From contig NC_133289.1 of NCBI RefSeq assembly GCF_005239225.2, forward strand, positions 6,703,501 through 6,767,500: a stretch of 64,000 nt of DNA. The letters run 5' to 3'. This DNA comes from Populus alba (Eukaryota; Streptophyta; Magnoliopsida; Malpighiales; Salicaceae). Every line of letters starts with the position of its first letter. Position 1 is the first letter of the stretch. The translations under genes and the position numbers were made by a program. This document shows, in pieces, positions 33,770-45,000 of this stretch. The notes below the pieces were generated by a model. That model was not told the DNA's origin and did no database searches. It saw only the letters and a program-made list of their open reading frames with translations.

Positions 33770-36101
33770 TGTCGCACCCGACATCGCGGCGGCCCTAAAA
33801 ATATAATTCTCTAGAATTATTATGGAAAAAGAACAGATTTCTGGCATCCGGTTCTTTTAGGAAAAATATTTTCTTTGAGGAGTCGCCACCTAATATTATG
33901 GTCACTGGGAACCCTAACTGGTCAACAGAGATTCTATAGTTCAGGATTGGTTACGTAAAAGGAAAGATATTATCACCCCTTAAACGTTCTGCCTAAGACA
34001 GACTGCATTGTTGATATTGTCTTAAATTGCTAAATGTTTATTAGTTTATGCTATGATGATTTGTTTATAATATTCCTGACTCTGGCGCCAGTGAATATTC
34101 GAGCTTGAATAATTCCAACTCTGGCGTTGGTAAAAATTTGTAGCTACGAAAAAAATTAGATCAATATTTTTTAATTCCCTACTAGCGCCAATAATTAAAT
34201 TTAAAAAATATATATTTTAAAGCACGCACATATTTTATTTTTCTAGCTAAATAAAATAAAATACAACGAATAAAAATAATATAAATTTAAACTGGTATTT
34301 TTATTCATGATTCTGGCGTCAATGAATAAACCAGTAAATTTACATTATTTTTATTCATGCATACACATTTTTTAATTTTTTCTGTTTTTTAATTTTTCTG
34401 TTTTTTTCTAATTTTTAATTTAATTTTTTTTTTGGGGCTGGGTCAGCCCAGCCGGTCACTGGCCCAAGCCGGTGACCAGGCTGGGCTGAGCAACACGCGT
34501 GCGCTAACGCACGCTTGTTGCTTCAGTGTGCAAGTGAATTAAAATTCACTTGCACATAGCCAATGCTAATTAAATTAACAAAGAAGCAAAGGGTTGCTTA
34601 CCTGGTGCTGGAGACCGAAGACGCTTGCAGTGCTGATGGAGACGATGGGGAGATTAATGTTGGTCTCTGTGTCTCCTGCTTGCGTTTTCCTTTTGCTTCC
34701 CCTGTCTTTCTGTTTTGAACTTCTTCCCTTGCTTTTTAACTTTGCTCGTCGCCCCGGTTATTGAGAATGGAAGGGACGAAGACGATGATGAAACTGGTTG
34801 GCCGACACTACCTCTTCTTCTCTGCTCCTTCTGCTTTCCTTTGCTTCTGTGTTCACCGATTGCTTTCGTGTTCCAATAGCTTCTAAGATGATGAAGGAAC
34901 TAAGAAGATGATGAAGACGCTGGCTGGATTTATTTTGACTGATTTCTGGGTTGTTCCTTTTTTTTTTACAGAACAAAGACAATGGTTGCTCCTCTTTTTT
35001 GTGAATTTGTTTTCTCTGGATTTCTACTCTGGGTATTTTTCCTCTGTTTTTCGGGTTTCGGTTTTTCCTTTGTCTGTAGGGACAAAAGCAATGGCAAAGC
35101 CAATACTCCTATCCTTCCTGCTCCTTCACTTTTCCTTCTCTTTTCTGTGTTTTGGTTTTTTTTTGTTCTGTATTTCTGCTTTGATGTTTGCTCTGATTTT
35201 CCCCGGTTTCTGGTTTTTCGTCTGGGTTTTAGCTTCTTCCTGAGTCTTTTTCCCCGCCCCCTGATTTCTTCGTCGTTCCTCTGTTTTATAGAGTCTGATC
35301 GGTGGTAACGAACGACATGTAGAGGGACGGCAACATTAAAACGTCCATAACTGAGGTGAGCGGATGATTATTACCCATAACTGCTGGAAAACGGTTGTTG
35401 GCTTAAAGAAGAAGAAGATGACCAGCATCTTCAAAACGACGCCATTTGGAGATAACAGTGGCCATTTTCACTTTGACCCGCGAAGTTTCGAAAATTTTAT
35501 AATTAAGCCCCTGATTTAAACCGTAATTTCTCCTTCATTTCGGCGCCTTTTACAAGTTAGTCCTTGGACTTTAATCTGCTGCAATCGTGTCCCCAATTAA
35601 CCCCAAACTTTGCTAGTTTTTCAATTAAGTCCCTGATTTCATTAATTTAATTAAATCCAAGTCCAATTAAGTCTCAAAACTTATCAATTCTCCAATTAAA
35701 TCCTTGATTAGATGAATTAAATCAATTCCAAGTTTAATTAAGTCTCAAAACTTATCAATTCTCCAATTAAATCGTTGATTGGATGAATTAAATCAATTCC
35801 AAGCTTAATTAAGTCTCAAATTTATCAATTCTTCAATTAAACCCTTAATTGGATGAATTAAATTAATCCCAAGCTTAATTAGATTAATTCCAAAGTTTAA
35901 TTAGACCCCAAAACTTCCAATCATGTTGCCCTTAAACCAAATTTATATTCATTCTTCATTTATTTCATTTTACTTGTTTTTCCAACATTATTATTATTAT
36001 TATTATTTCATCATCTTTTTTTTATCCTTTTCAGTAAATAAAATAATAATAATAATAATAATAATAATTAAAATAAAATGATCAAAAATTGGGTTATGAC
36101 A
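33770..36101. mobile_element. Solo LTR of a retrotransposon with 5-bp target-site duplication
   Basis: A 2332-bp block starts TGTCGCACCC and ends GGGTTATGACA, giving the TG...CA ends with inverted TGTC/GACA. It is flanked on both sides by AAACT (33765-33769 and 36102-36106), a perfect 5-bp target-site duplication. Near its left end it has 'gaggagtcgccacctaatat' and 'tatcaccccttaaacg', words common in plant LTRs. No second LTR, primer-binding site or gag/pol is present, so the element was reduced to one LTR by recombination. The T-rich open frames at 34.9-35.3 kb inside it are not genes. Confidence 0.85.
34443..34514. repeat. Two strong GC-rich hairpins inside the solo LTR
   Basis: Bases 34443-34459 (TCAGCCCAGCCGGTCAC) pair with 34472-34489 with a single bulged A, leaving a 12-base loop. 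Directly after, 34497-34503 (GCGTGCG) pairs with 34508-34514 (CGCACGC) across CTAA. The region is much richer in GC than the rest of the LTR. Confidence 0.85.
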
Positions 36102-36106
36102 AAACT

Positions 36107-37298
36107 AAAAATAATACTCTTAATTCTTTTGGTGAATATTATGTTGAAGATTCTTAATACTTTTCACTTTAATGTCAATGAATATTAGACAAAAAAGAAT
36201 CTTTACTTGTTTGAGAATCAAAGGGATATGCAAAAATCCTTTAATATTTAAAGCAATGATCTATGTTGAGTCTATATATTCTAAACATAAAAACAAACAT
36301 CAAGACATTTTTTTTTGGGTTTGTTAGCCTAATAGGCCTTTTAATTTGGGGCAAGTTCCAATAAATTTATAAATTTATTGTGGAATCCAAAAATGCACGA
36401 TAAATATTTTTTTTGTAAAATGTTAAAACAAACATATTTTTTTTAATGATAAAATATTAAAGCATGTAAAAAGGTTTTCTTTTTCTTGTTTTTTCTTTAG
36501 ATGAGAAACTTAGTTATGGAAGATTTAAAAGAGAATGTTTAGAATTTTATTTTTTTCCCAATGACTACGATTGGGCAATAAGCAAGCAATAATCATACTA
36601 AGTTACACGTATTATTATTCATGTAAGAAGCATAATAATATCAAATGACATAACTCTTATTACCCTCCTAAAAACATAACCATATTCTCATATCATATAT
36701 CTTTTTCATCAGATAACTTTTTTCAAAAAAACAAAAGGACCCTCAATCAACTCATTAACCTTATACCCATGTATGCTAGCATAAATGAAAAGAAAAGTGT
36801 GTGGGCTACCATCCGTGCTTTTACAAAAATAGATAAATTTTTTGTTTTTACAGAAAAATAAAATAGACACCTTAACTAACTTTATAATGAAAAGGACTAC
36901 AACATGCATTATTAAAAATAAAAGAAAGTTTTATTTAAAAAAGGAACTTATGTTAGTGTTAATACTAAAAGGGCTTCAAAACCTACCTTTTTGTCTATAG
37001 GTTCCCACCACGCCTAAACACTTAGGACTTGACCTTCATAAGTACTACAACTTTGTTGCCATCAAGAAAACTTGAAATCAACTCTCTATTTCCTTCATAA
37101 AACAAAAAGCTTGCACACCCTACATAAGAAAAAAAAAATTGATTTATCTTTCATTATCAAAAGTTTAGCGTGCCTCAAGGTGTCTTTTTAAAGACCTCCT
37201 CATCTTTAACTCATGATTAATAACATGTGCTTATAAACCTACAAAGCTAACCTATAGACCCTCAATTTAGAGGAAACACAAGCTTAAACACTACTTAA

Positions 37299-37334
<36 letters not shown>

Positions 37335-38180
37335 AATAAATTGGTTCCTTCTCTCATTTCAAATAAATCAAAGCATCATCCCTAAGATAAGACTTTATAT
37401 AATTTGGTAAGAAGGTTTACCTAACATGGTCATTCACTAACACACCATCATCATGAAAATAAAAAGGAAATATAATATACAAGCTGAAACAAGAGCAAGA
37501 AAATAGGCAAAATCTCATGTATAAGAGAATGAAAAGGAAAATATCTAAATCTACACATTCAAGTTATAGTTACCATGTGATAGGGAGAGTTATTAGAGTG
37601 ATACCTATAATGGTGATGTAGGTTTGATTTTGTGCTCACGAATGATGCTAGGTATCCTTTTTCTTTCTTATGAAAAACAAGGGCTTAGGGAAACTCACAA
37701 CCCTGACACAATCCAATTTATGGTGTTTAAAGCTAGCTTTTGAGAGTTGCAATGCAACTTCTCTTCTATTTCCTTAGATAATCCCTAGACTTCTCCTCCT
37801 ACCCACGACTCATTTTCTAGTCTTTCCTCCTCACCTTCATTCTTTGTCTTTTTCTATTCCCTTCCCTCATTGTATTTCTCTCTCTTAATCTCTTTCTCGT
37901 TGTATTGTTATTTTTTTTCTTTTCATTATTCTTTTTTTTCCTTGCTCATTATCTCTTGGTGTCCCCCTGCTATCTTAGGGTTGTATATATAGAAGATTCA
38001 AGAGTAGTATTTACCTTCCCACTTTGAACCAATATGAGCCTTTGAAACAAATTAAATTGGTCTTCACCTTTTAACAAATTCAATTAAACTTATACTGGAT
38101 CAAGGTTATTAGAGGGATGGCTTGGGCATGGAATTTGGCATAGTATTATAAAGGATCAGAGCTATTAGATTGGGTTTTGA
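36107..38180. other. AT-rich transposon-like DNA, no gene
   Basis: Contains an AAT microsatellite at about 37298-37325 and T-rich promoter-like sequence (37740-37980) that ends in a possible TATA (gttgtatatatagaag). Because the DNA on the far side of the 38.18-39.63 kb element (39640-40330) has 'caattaggtcctcaattagccc' LTR-type words, this may be an older retroelement split by that insertion. Borders were not found. Confidence 0.4.
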
Positions 38181-39634
38181 GCATAGTTATTAAACCTAAT
38201 CTGAGGGTTGATTCGGTCAAGGGATCGGGTCCCGGGTTTCATGGGCCAACTCGGGTCAACCCGAAAAAATTAAAAAAAAATATTTAAAGCTTTAATATTT
38301 CATATGAAAAAATTAGGAAAAAAATCCATGTAAATATAATCTATAAATATTGTAAATAATAAAGTTTAAAAGAATATTAAAAAAAAAACATTTTCCCCAC
38401 ATTGAAGAAATAACTTTTTTCTTAGGAACATAAAGTATATATATTAACAGGTTTCAAATCCTACATTGTAAAAACATAAACTTTTTTCTTTGGAACATAG
38501 AGTATATATACTAATGGGTTTCAAATCCCATATTAAAAAAACATAACTTTTTTTCATGGAAACATAGAGTATATATATGAAAAGGCTTCAAATCCCACAT
38601 TGAAAAGTTATTATGTTATCCCTTTAAGTTGAAGTATTTAAACCAAAAAGTTTTGTATCCCACATTGAAAAAACATAACTTTTTTCTTGGGAACATATAG
38701 TATATATACGAAAGGATTTCAAATCTCACAATGAAAAAACATAACCTTTTGATTTAAATACTTCAACTTAAAAAAGGAGCTTCAAATTCCACATTGAAAA
38801 GATAATATATTATCATTTATCCCACATTGAAAAAATATAACTTTTTTCTTGGGAACATTGAGTATATATACTAATGGATTTCAAATCTCACATTGAAAAA
38901 ACTTAACTTTTTTCATGGGAACATAAATTTTATAAAACATTTTGGTTTATAAAACTTTTTGGTATATATACTTCAACTTAAAGAGGAGCTTCAAATCCCA
39001 CATTGAAAATATACTATGTTATCATTTATCCCACATTAAAGAAATAATTTTTTTCTTATGAACATATATTAATGGGTTTCAAATCCCACGTTGAAAAAAT
39101 ATAACTTTTTTTATGGGAACATAAAGTATATATACAAAAGGGCTTTAAATCCCACATTGAAAAGATATTATATTATCCATTTAAGTTGAAGTATTTAAAC
39201 CAAAAAGTTTTGTATCCCACATAAAAAAAACATGACTTTTTTTTCTTGGGAACGTATATAATATATACTAATGGGTTTCAAATTCCGCATTAAAAAACAC
39301 ATGACTTTTTTTCTTGGGAACATATAATATATATACGAAAGGGCTTTAAATCCCACATTGATAAGATACTATGTTATCCATTTAAGTTGAAGTATTTAAA
39401 CCATTTTTTTTAATCCCACATTAAAAAAACATAACTTTTTTCTTAGGAACATAAATTATATATACTAATGGGTTTCAAATTTCACATTTGAAAAAAAAAA
39501 AACCAAGTCTCGTCTGGGTTCGCCTGGGTCGACCGGATTTTGTCGGGCTATTTCCTCGACCAGTCTTTTATCAAACCCGAATTGGTCCAACCACTAGGTC
39601 CCGAATCGACCCACCGGGCCGGGTTTTATAACTA
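38181..39634. mobile_element. Mutator-like non-autonomous element with internal minisatellite
   Basis: The left end 'gcatagttattaaacctaat' and the inverted right end 'tagttataaaacccggcccg' share TAGTTATnAAACC and a further 'gattcgg' block. The flanks are gggttttga (38172-38180) and gggttttaa (39635-39643), a 9-bp target-site duplication with one change, as expected for Mutator-like elements. Both ends are GC-rich (gggtcccgggtttcatgggc; cccaccgggccgggtttta). The inside is filled by the minisatellite listed next. No transposase frame is present. Confidence 0.65.
38395..39490. repeat. ~65-bp minisatellite, about 17 units
   Basis: Units read approximately 'tttcaaatcccacattg', 'aaaaaacataactttttt', 'cttgggaacataragtatat', 'atactaatggg'. 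The 'atcccacatt' anchor recurs at about 38450, 38517, 38585, 38650, 38710, 38783, 38816, 38878, 38990, 39020, 39078, 39140, 39205, 39267, 39340, 39405 and 39470. Some units carry an alternative half with 'ttaagttgaagtatttaaac'. Confidence 0.9.
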
Positions 39635-40334
39635 GGGTTTTAAGGTTGGGATTGCAAAGAAGATGTTAATGTGTAAAATGTGTGTTTTTTTTATCCCTCT
39701 AAGTAGAAAAGGAGATCAAAATGGATAAAAAGGTTGGTCTCAACCATGTTTTTTTAAACTAGAATTAGAGGTGGAGCACATTGAGCAACACATCATCCTT
39801 TTTTTAAATGTTAGATTGGATGACATGTCATTCATATTTTAAAATTAGGGTTCCTGGCCTAGATGGATGATAAGTCGTATGAAGGAGGAATCTGGGCTCT
39901 TGATTGTAATCGAATGACATATCACTCGATCGATTGTAATCGGATGACATATCACTCGAGGTATTGGACGATGTGTAATCTAAAAGATTTTAATTAAGGT
40001 TCCTTTTATTTGGCTTAAATGGCACCATTTCATAAAAACAAAGTAGTCTTTAAATTACATCATTCTTTAAAATTTGGTCATTGATTTTGAAACTTTGCAA
40101 TTAGGTCCTCAATTAGCCCTAATCTCAGGAATCTTTTCAATCTTACCCCTAACCATCTTTAACTAGCCCCCAGGACTTCAACGCGTGTTACAAAATGATT
40201 TTTGGTCTCAAAAGTTTTTAATTTACCCCTTAGTCGACCTTTTAACTTTAAATTCTTTCAATCTTACCCCTGATAAGTCAATTTCATCACTCAATTTGCA
40301 ACACCAATTACATTTTAGTCCCTGGACAATTAAT

Positions 40335-41400
40335 AAAATAAATCAAAACAGATTATGAATCTCACTCTCTAACCGAAACAATGTTGAATGATGAAATTAG
40401 AAACAAATCAATTGAAAAAAGGACAAAAAAATAACCCGAGTTAATTTGGTTAACCCGTTAAACACTATTCACGGGTATTGAGGCCATAATAACATAATAT
40501 AAAGAAAACAAAACAAATAATCAAGCCTAATTCCCAATCAACCCAATATTAAATGATGAAATTGAAAAAAAAAGTTAATTAAAAAAAAAAACTCAAGTCA
40601 ACCAGATTAATCCGGCAAATTTGCATTATGTGTCACGAGATAGGGATAATCCAATATAAAAAAAATCCAACATTAAATGATGAAATGAATAAAAAATATT
40701 GATTGAAAAAAAGAAAAAAAAAAAAGAAAAACAAACAACTTGATTTAACCAGAATTAAAATGTCAAAGCCCACAATCTTGATAATGAGACCAAGATATCC
40801 CTGTATAAAGCAAATCAAAATAGATTATGAAGCTCAATTATCAAATAATTTAATATTGAATGATAAAATTAGAAAAAAAAAATTAATTAAAAAATGACAT
40901 AAAAATCAACCCAAGTTAACCTTTAAACATTATTCCTGGGTATTGAGGCCATAATAACTTAGTAGAAAGCAAACAAAATGAATCATGATGTTTAATTCTC
41001 AATCAACCAATATTAAATGATGAAATTAAAAAAAAAATTAAATAAAAAAACCTCAAGTTAACTAGGTTAAGCTAGCAAATTTATGATCTATGTCATAAGA
41101 GTAAGATGACCCAATAAAAAAATAAATCTAATATTAAATGATGAAATTTAAAAAATATATCATAAAACCTAATAGAAAAGCAAACAAAACAAATCATAAA
41201 GCCTTCAACCTAATATCAAATGATGAAATCATAAAAAAAAAGTTAATTAAAAAAACCCGAGTCAATCAAGTTAACTTACTATATTCACGATTCATGTCAT
41301 GAGCATAGAATAACCCAATAAAAACCAAATCTAATACTAAATAATTATAAAAAGTTATTGATTGAAAAAAAAAAAATCATATTCTAATAAATAGTAAAAA
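40335..41400. repeat. ~140-bp repeat array, third locus
   Basis: Monomers with 'aacccgagttaatttggtta', 'gaggccataataac', 'caatcaacccaatatt', 'aaatgatgaaattgaaaaaa' and 'tcatgagaccaagat' follow each other in the order of the 11-13 kb array. Seven or eight diverged copies are seen. Confidence 0.75.
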
Positions 41401-41776
41401 CCTAGATAATAAAATCACTACACTAAATCGCCTCCTTTTTTAGTCTATTTTAATTTAATATAATGGTGGACAGTGGACACAATTCACCATGTTTTATGAT
41501 TTTTACAGTAAATTATAAGTAATGATTATTTTTTAATTAAAAATATATTAAAATATATATATATATATATATAAAATATTTTTAATATTATCATATCAAA
41601 ATAATTCAAAGATATACATATAAAAAATTAATTTAAAATAAAAATTTAAATTAAAAGAAAAACATTTTTTGTGGAAGTATAGTAATTCGTGATAGCCTGG
41701 GAAAATTATTGTAATTTACCATATATTATTTAAACTTGTCAAGCAGTCTCTTTTACCGTGTTTCAGTTTCTCCGGT

Positions 41777-41951
41777 GATTATGTTTAGGAGTGTTGTTTT
41801 TATTGGTTTTTTTAAAGTATTTTTTATTTTTTTAAAAATTATTTTTAAAATTAATATTAAAATATTTAAAAATATAAAAAATTATTAATTTATAATATAA
41901 AATATAAATTTTTTTAAAAAATGTTTTTCAAAAATATTTTAATAACGCAAT
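41777..41951 (+). mobile_element. AT-rich MITE copy (family A), next to a gene start
   Basis: Starts 'gattatgtttaggagtgttg', then 'ggtttttttaaagtatttttt' type sequence and an AT-rich core ending near 'aaaatgtttttcaaaaatat'. It ends about 100 bp before the ATG of the 25-exon gene, so it may form part of that promoter. Confidence 0.6.
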
Positions 41952-42052
41952 GCACAGTAATATTAAGGAACGAGTAGCGAGGAGAGCAAGAGCAAGAGCA
42001 AGAGCACGTATTGCTCTCTGGAGGTAGTGGTAGTAGAGAGATTCGAACGGAG

Positions 42053-45000
42053 ATGGCCGGCGATCTATCAACAGATTCTCTTAGATTTATTATTGTCATC
42101 TCCGCCTTTTTGACACTGGTAATTTCTTTTCTTTTCTTGCATAATTCTCAATTCTTCTATTTTTTTTCAATACAATACTAGAATTGGGGTTTTGGAAATT
42201 CCAGTGAATAACAATAATAATTATTAGGGATTAAAAAACGATGCATAATTCTGCTCTGTTATTAAGAATTTTGTGAATGTTGCTTTTGAATTTTTTGTTA
42301 TTTTATTTATTATTGACTAAATTATTGATTGATAAAAATGTTATTATCAGCTGCTAGCTACGGGGTCAAATGGGTCTCCTTCTGGAAGTCGCAAAACGGG
42401 CAAGTCTTCATTATCATCGGTGTTTTCTTTATTTAATCTCAAAGAGAAGAGTAGGTTTTGGAGTGAATCTGTTATTCACAGTGGCGGTATGTCTCTCTCT
42501 TGTTTTTACATTTTCCTTTCGAAGTACACGTATATCCAATTAACTGAGGAGTGAGTAGCTATTTATTTATCATTTGATTGTTGAAAGCAGATTTCGATGA
42601 TTTGGAATCTTCTAGCCCTGCCAAAAAGGGACCTATCAATTTCACCGAAGCGGGTAATTCATCGTTCCTTCCTCGCATCTTATTGATTTTTTGTTTATCT
42701 ATACGTGCTGGTAACTGTAATTTCTGCTTAGGCTTGCTAACTAGTGAAGGTCCTTGAATGCTTTTTCGTGATTATAATATTTCAGGTAACATTGCAAGTT
42801 ATCTTAAGCTCCAAGAAGTGGATTCCATGTACCTTCCAGTTCCTGTAAATTTCATTTTCATAGGCTTCGAAGGAAAAGGGAACCAAGGTCTATATAATCT
42901 CATTGGCTATCGTTTTTTTTCTTAAGTAGTAATTGTATTTATTTTTTGTTCACTGCCTTAATCCTGTTCTTCTTCTTTCATCTGTGTGCCCATGTATAGC
43001 ATTCAAGCTTCATTCAGAAGAAATCGAGCGTTGGTTCACAAAAATTGATCACATCTTTGAACATACACGCATACCAAAAATTGGAGAAGTTCTCACCCCA
43101 TTTTACAAAATTCATGTAGACAAAGAGCAACATCACCATCTTCCCTTAGTCAGTCACATAAATTACAAGTAATGGTTCCATGTAGTGTGCATATTTCTTT
43201 CCTTTAAAATTGATTGTTGATTTAAAGATGCAATGGTATTAGTTGCTCTGAGTAGTTTTGAATTTCTGCTCATGTCATTATAATTAACTTGCTTGTGCAG
43301 TTTTTCTGTTCATGCTATTCAAATGGGTGAAAAGGTTACTTATATCTTTGAGCATGCCATCAATCTTTTGGCTCGCAAGGATGATGTGTCTGATAACAGG
43401 TGATCTGCCCCCCCCCCCCCCTCCCCTTTCTGTATGTTGAAATCCCAATTTACTTCCTTATCTTAGTTCTTGTTATAACTAATAACTAGGATTAGCCAAT
43501 TTCACCTTGCACATGCTTCATGGCCACTGTCAGTTGTAATAAACTTGTGGTCAACAAGTTAATTTCTTGTTATGAGTGACAATATTTGTAGCGAAATGGA
43601 CAGTGAGAAAATATTATTCTTTTTAATGTTTTGTTTTGTTGGTCAAAAGAATTGTTATCATGTGAACTTTGGAGGAAATATTTTAATGCTTGAATGGAAG
43701 TTGATTGCTCGAGGAGAGTGGTCTTGATATATCTGCACATGCGGGTTAGGATACCTGTCAAGTTCAAGTTATTTAGACATGTAAATTGATGTTTTATAGT
43801 ATTATAGTTGCACATATTCTGCTTTGATCTTGTCTTTTAGACGCTGTTGCACACCTAGTATTCCAATGAGTGAATGAGGCTGGGAGGAATGTGATGTCAG
43901 CCCCAAATTATTTTTTCTGTCACGAACCTTAATTCTCTGTGCTAAAGTAACATATTTCTGGAAAGGAGAGAAAGATTGTTTTCTTTCTCAAGGGATTCTT
44001 CCTGCAGATCATGTTCTTTCTCTGGAGATTCTTTTCTGTGGATGTTCACTGAACACTTGTCCGTCACCATTCATTTATGCCTGATTTGTTTCCTTCTCTT
44101 GCTCTCACTCTCCTTATTCACTCTCTTCCTTTGTTAACTGTGGCTCATCCACCATGACAGTGATAACAAGGATGTCCTGTGGCAAGTAGATATGGACGTG
44201 ATGGATGCTCTTTTCACTAGTCTTGTTGATTATCTTCAACTTGACAATGCATATAACGTTTTCATTTTGAATCCCAAGCATGACCTAAAGAGGGCTAAAT
44301 ATGGCTACAGGTTTGTATTTTTTTTAGGATGTCCCTGCTTCCTTTTATCATTTCGTGCACAATTTTAGAACATAAGAACACTCAACATGATACATCCCTG
44401 AACATGAGCTGCATCGAATGGCTGGCTTGAATCTTATCTATTGCCTTTTTTTTCAAACCTCTGAATTATCTAACTGTTCATTTTTGAACTGAGACTGATT
44501 CTGTGATCTGTGTTGCATTTTATAATGTAGTGTATCTTAGATTTGTCATATTATGTTTTGAAATTTATTTTGATATGGCAGGAGAGGTTTGTCTGAGTCA
44601 GAAATAACATTTCTAAAAGAGGTATTCTTTTAGCTTCTTCTTTCCTTTATATATCTGTTGCATTCTTCAAGCATGATAATTATTTGCACATTCTGTTATG
44701 ATTTTCAATAATTTTGGCTACAATGAGAATCCTAGGCAATCCCTCATTCAATTAGTTCTTGGGAAAAATATTTGATATCCTTGTTCCCTTTTGGTGCTAA
44801 TATGATATTTATAGACCAGATCCAGAATTTATTTTTTTGTTTATTTGTATTGTTTAGAATAAGAGCTTGCAAACAAAAATTCTTCAGTCTGGAGGCGTTT
44901 CAGAAAGTGTTCTTGGTATGAAACTATCATCTTCTCCATTTCATTTCCATTTATAAATGTTGTGGAGGCTTTTTATTTATATTATAATGTTCCTTTCAAA

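Larger units (their letters stand above)
39644..42052. other. Transposon remnants, repeat array and promoter of the 25-exon gene
   Basis: LTR-like words ('ggtcctcaattagcccta', 'caatcttacccctaacc', 'acattttagtccctgg') run to about 40330. The ~140-bp array occupies 40335-41400 and MITE remnants lie at 41515-41665 and 41777-41950. A 31-bp tandem repeat of 'gattgtaatcggatgacata' lies at 39899-39960. Bases 41960-42052 are probable 5' UTR with an AGAGCA repeat. Confidence 0.5.

Noticed and set aside
34758..35308. Several overlapping open frames of about 70-110 codons on both strands
   Set aside because: They are Phe/Leu/Ser-rich translations of T-rich DNA inside the solo LTR and have no start context, domain or splice support.
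36000..36068. (TTA)n followed by (AAT)n resembling an inverted repeat
   Set aside because: It is a simple microsatellite pair inside the LTR end and not a hairpin element of its own.
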